Shown here piece by piece: positions 27,646-35,737 of a stretch of 64,000 nt of DNA (positions are counted from its first letter, which is position 1; the number at the start of each line of letters is the position of its first letter). The stretch spans positions 186,001 through 250,000 of the forward strand of contig NZ_BMQT01000001.1 of assembly GCF_014648255.1 (NCBI RefSeq), in the 5' to 3' direction. This stretch comes from Nocardioides albus. GTDB taxonomy: Bacteria > Actinomycetota > Actinomycetes > Propionibacteriales > Nocardioidaceae. Made by a program: the position numbers and the translations under genes. Below the pieces are notes generated by a model that was given only the letters and a program-made list of their open reading frames with translations, ran no database searches and was not told the origin of the DNA.

Positions 27646-28808
27646 CCGCTCATCACCTTTCCGCTCGGAAATGCGATGTGTGGACGTACTTCACTGATTC
27701 GGTCAACGTATGCCCTCCCCCGGGCGGCGAAGTCTGGCGGCGGGTTGCCACGCAGGAATCGCCAGTGCAAGTATCCGAGCTCGATCGCAGCCTGCTGGTA
27801 TTCGCGCATGACCGCAACCCCTCGAGCGCCTCCGTGCGCCGCCGCGAACTTCCGTGCCTGCTCCCTGCGCCGCAGATCGACCACCCAGTCGATGTCGGTG
27901 TAGGGGATCAGCCCGCGTTGGGCGGCGTCGGAGAGCGACCGGGTCAGTACGATGCGCTCCGACTTTCGCCGCCAGACCGCGAATATCACCATCGAGACGA
28001 ACGCGGGCACCATCACCACGACGTACGCCAGCAGGAACCCGGCCCCGTCATAGAGCAGTGTCGAGCCGTTCCAGGTCCCGTGGGCGAGCACGCCCGCGGC
28101 GAAGCCCAGCAGCGGCGCCACGACCTTGAGCCAGCGCTTGCGCGTCACCACCGCGACACCGATGCCGATGCCGATGAAGGCGGTGAAGAGCGGGTGGGCG
28201 AACGGGCTGAACAGGCAGCGCATCACGAAGACGGCGGTGAACTCACCGAGGTGTCCTGTGGTGCTGTCGCCCATGCCAGGCGTGCCGTTGTAGGTGCCGC
28301 CGAGGTAGAGGATGTTCTCGGTGAAGGCGAAGCCGATGCCGACCATGCCGGCGTAGACGATCCCGTCGAGCACGCCGTCGAGCAGGTGGCGGCGCCAGAC
28401 CAGCAGCACCAGGAGGAACAGCCCCTTGGCCGCCTCCTCGGTCACCGGCGCCACGATCGCGAGCTGCGTCGGCTCGCTCCATCCGGCGATCAGCGCGCCG
28501 ACGCTCTGCACGATCAGCGCCGCCGCGACAGCGACGAAGGCGCCCCACCCCAGGCCGAGGGCCAGCAGCGACTTCGGCTCGGGCTCGTAGCGATCGAGCC
28601 ACAGGAAGGCGTAGACCAGCGGAACGACCGGGATGGCCGCGAAGAGGACGCCCAGGATCGCGCCGGTCGGGGCGAGATGGTCGTCGACGACACTGGTGCT
28701 CAGCAGAACGATCCCGAGCACCGGCAACGAGGTCAGCACGACCAGCACGCCCACCACGATGGTGAACGTGCGGTTGCTTCTCGTCGGATCCTTCGGGATC
28801 GCCCCCAT
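27642..28808 (-). CDS. PrsW-family intramembrane metalloprotease
   Basis: Membrane protein of 388 residues, eight or nine helices, from the CPBP/PrsW family of intramembrane proteases (in Bacillus, PrsW cleaves the anti-sigma factor RsiW). Putative catalytic residues are all present: E124-E125 and K128 in TEEAAKG, E164-N165 in FAFTENILYLGG, His in FSPFAHPLFTAF and His in LAHGTWNGS. The C-terminal 90 residues are a cytoplasmic domain with no evident motif. It heads the operon with the two dynamin-like GTPases, overlapping the first by 4 nt. Substrate unknown. Confidence 0.88.
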   Translation of the reverse strand: MGAIPKDPTRSNRTFTIVVGVLVVLTSLPVLGIVLLSTSVVDDHLAPTGAILGVLFAAIPVVPLVYAFLWLDRYEPEPKSLLALGLGWGAFVAVAAALIVQSVGALIAGWSEPTQLAIVAPVTEEAAKGLFLLVLLVWRRHLLDGVLDGIVYAGMVGIGFAFTENILYLGGTYNGTPGMGDSTTGHLGEFTAVFVMRCLFSPFAHPLFTAFIGIGIGVAVVTRKRWLKVVAPLLGFAAGVLAHGTWNGSTLLYDGAGFLLAYVVVMVPAFVSMVIFAVWRRKSERIVLTRSLSDAAQRGLIPYTDIDWVVDLRRREQARKFAAAHGGARGVAVMREYQQAAIELGYLHWRFLRGNPPPDFAARGRAYVDRISEVRPHIAFPSGKVMSG

Positions 28809-28818
28809 GCGCGTCAGA

Positions 28819-30321
28819 CTATCGGGCGTGTGCCTCCTGGTTGGGAGGGGACGCCGGTCGAGACGTTCTTCGTCCCATCAGTCGAGCGACGACCAGGGCG
28901 ATGCCGACCGCGGCCCCGGTGAGCAGCAGGATCATCGCGGCCGGGTGGAGTCCGAACACGTCAGCCGGGACAGCACTGTTGTCCTGCAAGGTGGTGGCGA
29001 CCCCGAACAGCAGCACGACGACAGCCGGCGCGATCAGCTGTGGCACCAGCCGAAGGACGTAACGCCACCACGGCCATGCCGCTCGACGCTTCGCCCAGCC
29101 GGGAGCCCGTCGCAGCCCGAGGACGCCCAAGCCCACCGCGAGAATGGTCAGTAGCCCGAGACCGAGGTCGACCAGAATCGCGACGGGAGCTCTGGTGCCC
29201 GGCTCGTGGCCCTCGGTGATCTCGATGATGCCACCGCTGATGTTCCACGGATGACCGGTCACGATCGTCGAGCTGTTCAGGATCACCATCACGCCGTAGC
29301 CGCTGCTCGGCACCAGGTGCTGCTGCGCGCTGACGGTCACGTCGGTGCCGCCGTGCCCGAGCCGTGCGGGTTCGACCCCGGCGGCCGAACCGACCCAGCC
29401 GAGGCCGGCCCGTGCCGATCCACCACCAGGCTGCACTGTGTGCGACTCCCGGACCAGGTCCGCCGAGAGCAGGCGTCGGCCGTCCGGACCGACGCCGCCG
29501 CGCTGCTGCATCGCCAGCCACTGCGCCATGTCGTGAGCCGTCGTCACCACTCCGCCCGCTCCAGCGACCATCGCCTCCATCTCAGGCCACTTCCACCCCC
29601 GCCCGTACGCCAGCACGTGACCATCGGCGAGCCCCGCGACATGCTCGTTGCTGGTCGTGGTGCTGAGCGTGTCGTCCATCCGCAGCGGCTCGAAGACGTT
29701 CGTACGCAGGTAGTCGTCGAACCCGGTCCCGCTGACCACCTCGACCAACCGGGCGGCGGTCCAGAAGTTGCCGTTGCTGTAGCGGTAGCCCGACCCGGGG
29801 TCGGCCGCCAGTGCCCACTCCCGCTGACGCGTAACCCCCTCCTTCAGGGTGTCCGCCGGCGGGATGATCGTCGGGGTGACGTGGCCCGAGGTGTGACTGA
29901 GCAGCTGCCGGACCGTGATCTCGGTGGCCCGGACATCCGCCATCTCGAACTCGGGCAGATAGCGCTTCACCGGTTGATCGAGCTCCACCTCTCCCTGGTC
30001 GACGAGCTGCAGCACCGCAAACGCCGTGATCGACTTCGAGACCGAAGCGATCCGCATCTTCGTGCTCGGCGTCACCTGTTGACCGTCCGAGGTCTCGCCG
30101 AATCCGCGCTCGTGGACGAGTTCGCCGTCATGCACCACGGCGATCTCAGCCCCCGGCAACCCATGCCGGTCGAGGTAGGACTCGACGAAGTCGTCGATCC
30201 TCTCGGTGTCCAAGGCGGTGGCCTGGGCTGCGGGCCGGGCCGTGGCCGGGCCGGCGCTCGTCAACGACGCCAGGACGAGCACCAGGGCCGTGAGGGAGAG
30301 AAGAATGTGCACGCGAGGCAT
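28819..30321 (-). CDS. Membrane-anchored serine hydrolase (beta-lactamase / class C PBP fold)
   Basis: Exported protein of 500 residues. Signal peptide at 1-29 (LLSLTALVLVLASL then ATARPA). The catalytic SxxK is S93-V-S-K96 and the YxN motif is YRYSNGN; the third motif reads GHGGT. The C-terminal third has four hydrophobic helices (about 385-490), so the catalytic domain is tethered outside the cell. This architecture is common among actinobacterial 'serine hydrolase domain' proteins that may act on peptidoglycan or D-amino acid esters rather than beta-lactams. It is divergent from pepP. Confidence 0.87.
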   Translation of the reverse strand: MPRVHILLSLTALVLVLASLTSAGPATARPAAQATALDTERIDDFVESYLDRHGLPGAEIAVVHDGELVHERGFGETSDGQQVTPSTKMRIASVSKSITAFAVLQLVDQGEVELDQPVKRYLPEFEMADVRATEITVRQLLSHTSGHVTPTIIPPADTLKEGVTRQREWALAADPGSGYRYSNGNFWTAARLVEVVSGTGFDDYLRTNVFEPLRMDDTLSTTTSNEHVAGLADGHVLAYGRGWKWPEMEAMVAGAGGVVTTAHDMAQWLAMQQRGGVGPDGRRLLSADLVRESHTVQPGGGSARAGLGWVGSAAGVEPARLGHGGTDVTVSAQQHLVPSSGYGVMVILNSSTIVTGHPWNISGGIIEITEGHEPGTRAPVAILVDLGLGLLTILAVGLGVLGLRRAPGWAKRRAAWPWWRYVLRLVPQLIAPAVVVLLFGVATTLQDNSAVPADVFGLHPAAMILLLTGAAVGIALVVARLMGRRTSRPASPPNQEAHAR

Positions 30322-30439
30322 GGGCCCATCATGGTCCGGCGGAGGTGTGTGCGTACCCGCCTAACGGTAGGTATGCACACTGACGAAAGTCGGTATCGGC
30401 ACTGCGCGCGTGCGTTCGGGCACGGCGTACGATTCCGGT

Positions 30440-31864
30440 ATGACGGAAAACGGCGCCCCCACCCCTGCAGACGACCACACCGAGAGCCACGACCAGACGG
30501 TTCCGGAGGCGTGGTCCGCGTTCATGAGGGAGGGCTGGGACGACCGCGAGGCCGAGGTCCCCGAGCATCCGATCACCCCTTGGGCGGCCGCCCGCCGCGA
30601 GCGCCTCTCGGGCATCTTCCCGGGTGAGCGCCTGGTCGTCCCGGCCGGCACCTACAAGGTCCGCGCCAACGACACCGACTACCGCTTCCGCGCCGACACC
30701 GCGCACGTCCACCTGACCGGCAACCAGACCTCCGACGCCGTGGTCGTCATCGAGCCCGACGGCACCTCGGTGCTGTACGCCCGCCCGCGCAGCGGTCGCG
30801 ACACCGACGAGTTCTTCCGGGACCGTCAGTACGGTGCGCTCTGGGCCGGGGCGCGCCCCTCGGCCCGTGAGCTCTCCGACTCGCTCGGCATCGAGGTACG
30901 CCACGTCGACCAGCTCGAGTCCGGTCTCGCCGGCAACACCCCGACCCGCGTGCTCCGCGGTGTCTCGGCCGATGTCGACAAGCTGGTCGCTCCCGCTGAG
31001 AGCTCTCGGGACGCGGAGTTCGCCAAGGCGCTCTCCGAGCTGCGTCTGATCAAGGACGAGTGGGAGCTCGGCGAACTGAAGGAGGCCTGCGACATCACCG
31101 TGCGCGGCTTCACCGACGCGGTCAGCGAGTGGGACCAGGTCCTGAAGCACGGCGAGCGCTGGATCGAGGGCACCTTCTTCCGCCGCGCCCGCGCGGAGGG
31201 CAACGACCTCGGCTACGACTCGATCGTCGGCGGTGGCGCCCACGCCACCACGCTCCACTGGATCGACAACGACGGGCCGATCGTCCCCGGCGAGCTGGTC
31301 CTGCTCGACATGGGCGTCGAGGGCCACAACCTCTACACCGCCGACATCACCCGCACGCTCCCGATCTCCGGGAAGTTCACGCCGCTGCAGCGCAACCTCT
31401 ACGAGCTCGTCTACAAGGCCCAGCAGGCCGGCATCGAGGCGATCCGCCCGGGGGTCACCTTCCGGGCCGGCCACTTCGCCGCGATGGAGATCCTCGCCCA
31501 CGGCCTCGACGACCTCGGGCTGCTGCCGGTCTCCGTCGACGAGGCGCTCTCCGAGGACAACAAGACCTACTCCCGCTGGACCCTCCACGGCGTCTCGCAC
31601 ATGCTCGGTCTCGACGTCCACGACTGCGCCTCTGCGTCGAAGGAAACCTACATCGAGGGGCCGCTGCAGGAAGGCATGGTCCTCACCGTCGAGCCTGGCC
31701 TCTACTTCCAGAAGGAGGACAAGCTCGTCCCCGAGGAGCTGCGCGGCATCGGCATCCGCATCGAGGACGACATCGTCGTCACCAAGGACGGCTCGGTGAA
31801 CCTGTCCAAGGGCCTGCCGCGCACTGCCGACGACGTCGAGGCGTGGATGGGTCAGTATCTGTGA
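30440..31864 (+). CDS. pepP: Xaa-Pro aminopeptidase (M24B)
   Basis: Cytoplasmic metallopeptidase of 474 residues that removes an N-terminal residue before proline. The N-terminal AMP_N-like domain (about 35-200) is followed by the pita-bread domain with the metal ligands: two Asp in LLDMGVEGHNLYTADITRTLP, His in LHGVSHMLGLDVHD, Glu in LTVEPGLYF and Glu in RIEDDIVV. ATG at 30440 fits the family; an in-frame ATG at 30410 adds ten residues. The amidase gene follows after 1 nt, in a region occupied by a repeat. Confidence 0.93.
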   Translation: MTENGAPTPADDHTESHDQTVPEAWSAFMREGWDDREAEVPEHPITPWAAARRERLSGIFPGERLVVPAGTYKVRANDTDYRFRADTAHVHLTGNQTSDAVVVIEPDGTSVLYARPRSGRDTDEFFRDRQYGALWAGARPSARELSDSLGIEVRHVDQLESGLAGNTPTRVLRGVSADVDKLVAPAESSRDAEFAKALSELRLIKDEWELGELKEACDITVRGFTDAVSEWDQVLKHGERWIEGTFFRRARAEGNDLGYDSIVGGGAHATTLHWIDNDGPIVPGELVLLDMGVEGHNLYTADITRTLPISGKFTPLQRNLYELVYKAQQAGIEAIRPGVTFRAGHFAAMEILAHGLDDLGLLPVSVDEALSEDNKTYSRWTLHGVSHMLGLDVHDCASASKETYIEGPLQEGMVLTVEPGLYFQKEDKLVPEELRGIGIRIEDDIVVTKDGSVNLSKGLPRTADDVEAWMGQYL

Positions 31865-31865
31865 G

Positions 31866-32777
31866 GTGAATGCTGACCGAGGTAACTCAGTCGAGTCGCG
31901 GTTCCTGCGTGGAGTTCCACGAGGGAAGCGGCTGCTGACCGAGTTACCCTTCGACAAGCTCAGGACATCGCCTCGGTCGGCGATCGCCGTGGCCGGTTGC
32001 CTAGCCCTGGCCTCGGCGCTGATGGCGTGCAGCCCAGGACGTACGCCACGACAGCAGCCCGCCGCTTCACCATCCGCGACGGCGTCCCCGTCCGCGCCCC
32101 CGTCGAGCAGTTCTGACGACATCTTCGAGGGAGCCGTGGTCGGGATCGACCCGGGCCACAACGGCGGCAACGCCGGCGCCCCCGAGGTGATCAACGAGCC
32201 GGTGTGGAACGGGCGCTCGCAGAGCCCGTGCAACACCACTGGCACCGCGACCGACGACGGCTATCCGGAGACCGACTTCACCTGGGCCGTGGCCACGAAG
32301 CTCGCCGCCGACCTGCGCGCCTCCGGCGCGAAGGTGGTCATGACCCGAGACAGCAACACCGGAGTCGGGCCGTGCATCGATGAGCGGGCGGAGATCATCA
32401 ACGACGCGAAGGCCGACGTCGCGATCGACATCCACGCCGACGGCGCGGCCGCCTCCGAGCGCGGCTACTCGCTGCTGATCCCGGTGCCCTCAGGCACGAA
32501 CGACGAGGTCGTCGAGCCCTCCCGACGCTACGCCCGGATGCTCCGCACCGAGATGCGAAAGACCGGGATGCCGCTGGCCTCCTACCTCGGCGAAGGCGGG
32601 TTCGTGGAGCGCGACGACCTCGCCGGCCTCAACCTCACCACGGTGCCGCAGGTGCTGCTCGAGACGGGCAACATGCGCAACGCCCGCGATGCGCGCCTGC
32701 TGAAGTCCGACCGGTTCCAGAAGCGGACGGCCGCCGCCATCAAACGGGCGATGGCGGCGTACCTCCGCTCACGCTGA
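31866..32777 (+). CDS. N-acetylmuramoyl-L-alanine amidase, lipoprotein
   Basis: Amidase_3 enzyme of 303 residues cutting the bond between MurNAc and L-Ala in peptidoglycan. Zinc ligands and catalytic Glu are visible: IDPGHNGGNAG, ETDFTWAVATKLA, DIHADG and LLETGNMRN. A lipobox LMAC at about residues 52-55 follows a hydrophobic stretch. The GTG at 31866 is the only start that gives a complete signal peptide; the part before it is encoded by a repeat (31881-31966) that supplies the basic residues. A GTG at 31989 would leave a signal without positive charge. The N-terminus therefore looks captured from a repeat. Confidence 0.83.
   Translation: MNADRGNSVESRFLRGVPRGKRLLTELPFDKLRTSPRSAIAVAGCLALASALMACSPGRTPRQQPAASPSATASPSAPPSSSSDDIFEGAVVGIDPGHNGGNAGAPEVINEPVWNGRSQSPCNTTGTATDDGYPETDFTWAVATKLAADLRASGAKVVMTRDSNTGVGPCIDERAEIINDAKADVAIDIHADGAAASERGYSLLIPVPSGTNDEVVEPSRRYARMLRTEMRKTGMPLASYLGEGGFVERDDLAGLNLTTVPQVLLETGNMRNARDARLLKSDRFQKRTAAAIKRAMAAYLRSR
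31881..31966 (+). repeat. Composite inverted repeat joined to the CCCTTCGACAAGCTCAGGAC repeat
   Basis: An imperfect 68-nt palindrome (31881-31948, ends GGTAACTC and GAGTTACC, centre CGTGGAGTTCCACG) runs directly into an exact copy of the 20-nt repeat (31947-31966). It lies between pepP and the amidase domain and is read as amidase codons 6 to 34. Confidence 0.8.
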
Positions 32778-32800
32778 GCTCAGCCCATCTCGGGCCGGGA

Positions 32801-34711
32801 TCAGAGCTTCCGCCACTCGACGGGCTCGAGGTCGTACTCCTCGGCGATCGGTCCCCACGCCTTGGCGGCCGCCTTCTTCGAGTCGTGGCTGGCCAGGCTG
32901 AGCTGGGTCGCCTTCGCCAGCTTGCCCTTGCCCCCGACGCACTCGCCGTCAGCATTGACCTTGCGCTTCTCGCCCCACGCCGCGAAGGCGAGGTCGGCGT
33001 TCTGGGAGGTCAGCCATGCGGACTCGAGGTTCTTGACGAGCTTCCGCGATCCCGGGAGGGTGGCGGTGTCGATCTTGGCGACCTTCGTCGCCAGCGTCTT
33101 GCGAGACGCCGCGGCGTCCTCGAAGGTCTGGATCGCCTCATCGATGTTCTCGCACGCCTCGAGGTCCGCCTGAGCCGCGCCGATGGCCGACTTGTCCTTG
33201 GCCGAGGTCTGGATGAGCTCGTCGATCTTCTTGGCCTCGCCCGCGGCGCCGCCCTCGGTCGTGGTGGCGCCCTGGGTGGTGCCGGTCTTCGCGTTGGCGT
33301 CGCCGCTGTTGTTGACCACGCCGATGACGAAAGCGATGATCCCGACCACGACCGCCACCACCAGGATGATCAGGCCCCAGCGCTTCAGATCGAGGCCACC
33401 CGGCCCCTTGCCCTGACCACCCTGGCCGCGCTGCGGCTCGTAGCGAGCGTCGTAGGCATTCCCGTACGGGTCGTAGCCCTGCGGCGCCATCGGAGGCGGC
33501 GCCGGGGTGTTGGGCCCGCCGCCGACCGGCGGCTGCCCCACCAGGGTGGCGTCGGCGTAGACGTTCTGCGCGTAGGGGTCCTCGTACGGCTGACCGAACG
33601 GCTCCTCGGACCGATCCTGCGGCTGCCCGAACGACTGGTCGTAGTTCTGGTCGAAGCCTTGGTCGTAGTTCTGGTCGTAGGCCTGCTCATACGGCTGGTC
33701 GAAGCCCTGGGACCACTGGTTGTGGTCCGGCTCCAGCTGCGGCGCGAGGGGCGCATAGGCGGGATCACCGTACGCAGGGGGCTGCTGTGCCTGGCCTGGC
33801 TGATCGTCCTCGTAGCGTGCGGCGGGTGCCGGAGCGTCGAACTGCTGCGGCGGCGCGAACTGCTCGAACTCATCGCGCGGGCGGGTGCCGCCAGGAGCGT
33901 CGTCGCCGGCGTCGAACCGAGGACTCATTGCAACTTGGGTCTCGTCCGGACGGGGCGGCTCCGGCTGACGACGCTCGACCGGCGGCATCGCCTCGTGGGT
34001 CGCCTCATCGGCCAGGCCGCCCCTCTGCGGCGCAGGATCGACGAAGGTCGGGTGCTCGGCACTCTGGTTGTGCGCCGCGGCCGGACGCGAAGGAAGCGGC
34101 GCCATCGTCGGCTCGGGGCTCTGCGCCTGGGGCCCCGGCATCGACGGCTCGGGTGCGGACTGCTCAACCACCCGCTCCTCGATCGGCGTCGGTGCGGCTG
34201 CCCGCGGCTCAGGCTCCTGCGAGGTCGGCTCCGGCTCTTCCTCGTCGCGCTTGCGCTTGGGCAGGAAGAGCGACTGCGACTGGCTGGCGAGCTCCGGCTC
34301 GAACTTCGGCGTACGCGCCGCCAGCCCGAACAGGCCACCACCGTCCGAACCTGCGGGCGGCGGGGCCATGCCGCCGCCGAAGGCCGGCTGCTCACCGCTG
34401 GACCCGGTCATGTTCAGCTGGGGCGCCATCGAGGCCCCCGGCGTACGCCTGACCTGTCCGAGCGGCAACGGGGCCGGCTCAGCGTCGGCCTCAGGCGCGG
34501 GCGTAGCAGCTTCCTGCCCACGCCGCGGCAACGACAGACCACCCTGCTCAGGTTCGGCACCCCGCTGCGGCAGTCGCGGAGGGGCGACCGGTTCCGGTGC
34601 ACCCTGCGACGGCGGCTGATGAGCGCTTCTGACGGGGGTCCCACAACCTGTGCAGAAGCGCATACCGGTGACGGCTGCACCGCACGAGGTGCACATGGAC
34701 TCCATAGTCAT
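32801..34711 (-). CDS. Zinc-ribbon membrane protein with long disordered middle
   Basis: Protein of 636 residues, function unknown. It starts with a zinc ribbon (CTSCG then CTGCG, four cysteines) in the cytoplasm. A very long Pro/Gln/Glu-rich disordered region follows, with Tyr/Asn/Gln repeats (YDQAYDQ, YDQGFDQ, YDQSFGQ at about 350-380). One membrane helix (about 455-480, LIILVVAVVVGIIAFVIGVV) leads to an extracytoplasmic helical domain of 150 residues with two cysteines. It could sense the envelope and signal inward, but that is inference. ATG 34711 is chosen; an ATG at 34705 is close behind. Confidence 0.75.
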   Translation of the reverse strand: MTMESMCTSCGAAVTGMRFCTGCGTPVRSAHQPPSQGAPEPVAPPRLPQRGAEPEQGGLSLPRRGQEAATPAPEADAEPAPLPLGQVRRTPGASMAPQLNMTGSSGEQPAFGGGMAPPPAGSDGGGLFGLAARTPKFEPELASQSQSLFLPKRKRDEEEPEPTSQEPEPRAAAPTPIEERVVEQSAPEPSMPGPQAQSPEPTMAPLPSRPAAAHNQSAEHPTFVDPAPQRGGLADEATHEAMPPVERRQPEPPRPDETQVAMSPRFDAGDDAPGGTRPRDEFEQFAPPQQFDAPAPAARYEDDQPGQAQQPPAYGDPAYAPLAPQLEPDHNQWSQGFDQPYEQAYDQNYDQGFDQNYDQSFGQPQDRSEEPFGQPYEDPYAQNVYADATLVGQPPVGGGPNTPAPPPMAPQGYDPYGNAYDARYEPQRGQGGQGKGPGGLDLKRWGLIILVVAVVVGIIAFVIGVVNNSGDANAKTGTTQGATTTEGGAAGEAKKIDELIQTSAKDKSAIGAAQADLEACENIDEAIQTFEDAAASRKTLATKVAKIDTATLPGSRKLVKNLESAWLTSQNADLAFAAWGEKRKVNADGECVGGKGKLAKATQLSLASHDSKKAAAKAWGPIAEEYDLEPVEWRKL

Positions 34712-34936
34712 GTCCGGGGACCTTACCGATGATCCGGTCCAGTCTCGAACCCTCGTGGTCCGACACCTGGACACTCAGGTCGACAGTGTGGGGACAGTGC
34801 GCCCAAATACCCCCCACACCTTGGTAACACTCCGGTCAGTGTTCCGGATTGCGATGCACACATGGGATACGGGGACCGGTAAGATCGGGCGCGGCCTGCG
34901 CAAACCCACCTCGGACGAGGTGCCCACGCGGGCCAC

Positions 34937-35013
34937 GCCTCCGTAGCTCAGCTGGATAGAGCATCGGCCTTCTAATCCGACGGTCACAGGTTCGAATCCT
35001 GTCGGGGGCGCCA
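34937..35013 (+). tRNA. tRNA-Arg (anticodon TCT)
   Basis: A complete 77-nt cloverleaf with CCA encoded. Acceptor GCCTCCG pairs with CGGGGGC (one T-G); D stem GCTC/GAGC; anticodon loop CTTCTAA reads TCT; T arm ACAGG TTCGAAT CCTGT. The 31-39 pair is a C-T mismatch, which I recall also from other actinobacterial tRNA-Arg(TCT). Confidence 0.97.
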
Positions 35014-35035
35014 CCGGAAACCCGTGTGGGTTAAA

Positions 35036-35659
35036 TCATGCGCCCGCGCGTGTTTCCACCTCAGCCGCGGCAGCAGCCGACCGCCCGGCATACACGGTCC
35101 TGAAGAACGGCAGGGTTCGGTGCACCAGCGGACCGATGAGCAGCGCCTCCGCGACCGTGCCGACGCCCACGAGACCGCCGAGCATCCAGCCGACCGCGAG
35201 CACGGTGATCTCGACGCCCCCTCGGCAGAGCCAGACCGGGGCGCCGGTCCGCTCGTGCAGACCGGTCATCAGACCGTCACGCGGACCAGGACCGAGGCCC
35301 GGGGCGATGTAGATACCCGTCGCTGCGGCGAGCAGGAGCAGGCCGCCGCTGAACAGCGCGATCTGAGCCCACAGATCGGTGGGCTGCGGGAGCACCCGGA
35401 ACCCGACCTCGGCGGAGGTGCCGACGAGCAGAACGTTCAGCACCGTGCCGACACCCGGCCGCTGGCGCAGCGGGATCCAGAGCAGCAGGACGACCAGCCC
35501 GATCAGGTTGGTCATCATCCCGAAGGAGACGCCGGTGATCTCGACGAGTCCTGAAGTCAGCGCATTCCACGGAGCCAGGCCGAGCGAGCCCTGTACGAGC
35601 ATGGCGACTGCGATGCCATAGAGGAAGAGTCCAGTTATCAACCAGGAGAGCGACTTCAC
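35036..35659 (-). CDS. YczE/YitT-like membrane protein
   Basis: Membrane protein of 207 residues with about five hydrophobic helices; GSLGLAPWNAL and ATGIYIAPGLGPGPRDGLMTGL are the two glycine-rich motifs typical of the YczE family. Function is not established; a link with vitamin B6 or amino-acid-related metabolites has been proposed because these genes are regularly found next to MocR regulators, as here. GTG at 35659 has AAGGA 8 nt upstream; earlier in-frame codons (up to a TTG at 35719) would translate through the operator repeats. Confidence 0.82.
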   Translation of the reverse strand: MKSLSWLITGLFLYGIAVAMLVQGSLGLAPWNALTSGLVEITGVSFGMMTNLIGLVVLLLWIPLRQRPGVGTVLNVLLVGTSAEVGFRVLPQPTDLWAQIALFSGGLLLLAAATGIYIAPGLGPGPRDGLMTGLHERTGAPVWLCRGGVEITVLAVGWMLGGLVGVGTVAEALLIGPLVHRTLPFFRTVYAGRSAAAAAEVETRAGA

Positions 35660-35684
35660 AGAGAGATCCTTCACGATTGCAAAG

Positions 35685-35722
35685 CCAATCACGGGTCCAA
35701 TCAAAGGTAAAGGAGCCAATCA
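35685..35722. promoter_or_regulatory. CCAATCA direct repeats, probable MocR operator
   Basis: Three copies of CCAATCA start at 35685, 35697 and 35716 in the 78-nt divergent space between yczE and the MocR gene. MocR/GntR regulators bind direct repeats of about this size. The layout suggests control of yczE and autoregulation from one site. Confidence 0.68.
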
Positions 35723-35737
35723 GCGTAAGGTGGACTC

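Noticed and set aside
26350..27903. 517-codon open frame opposite the dynamin-like GTPase
   Set aside because: Antisense shadow; the GTPase motifs on the minus strand are unambiguous.
31881..31948. Phage or element attachment site
   Set aside because: No integrase or tRNA is near; the structure is a dispersed inverted repeat that has become coding.
30329..32245. 638-codon open frame opposite pepP and the amidase
   Set aside because: Antisense shadow of pepP; it also reads through the repeat (LSLSKG), which does not make it a gene.
34937..35013. tRNA-Arg as a pseudogene because of the C-T mismatch at 31-39
   Set aside because: All other stems pair, CCA is encoded, and I recall the same mismatch in other actinobacterial tRNA-Arg(TCT).
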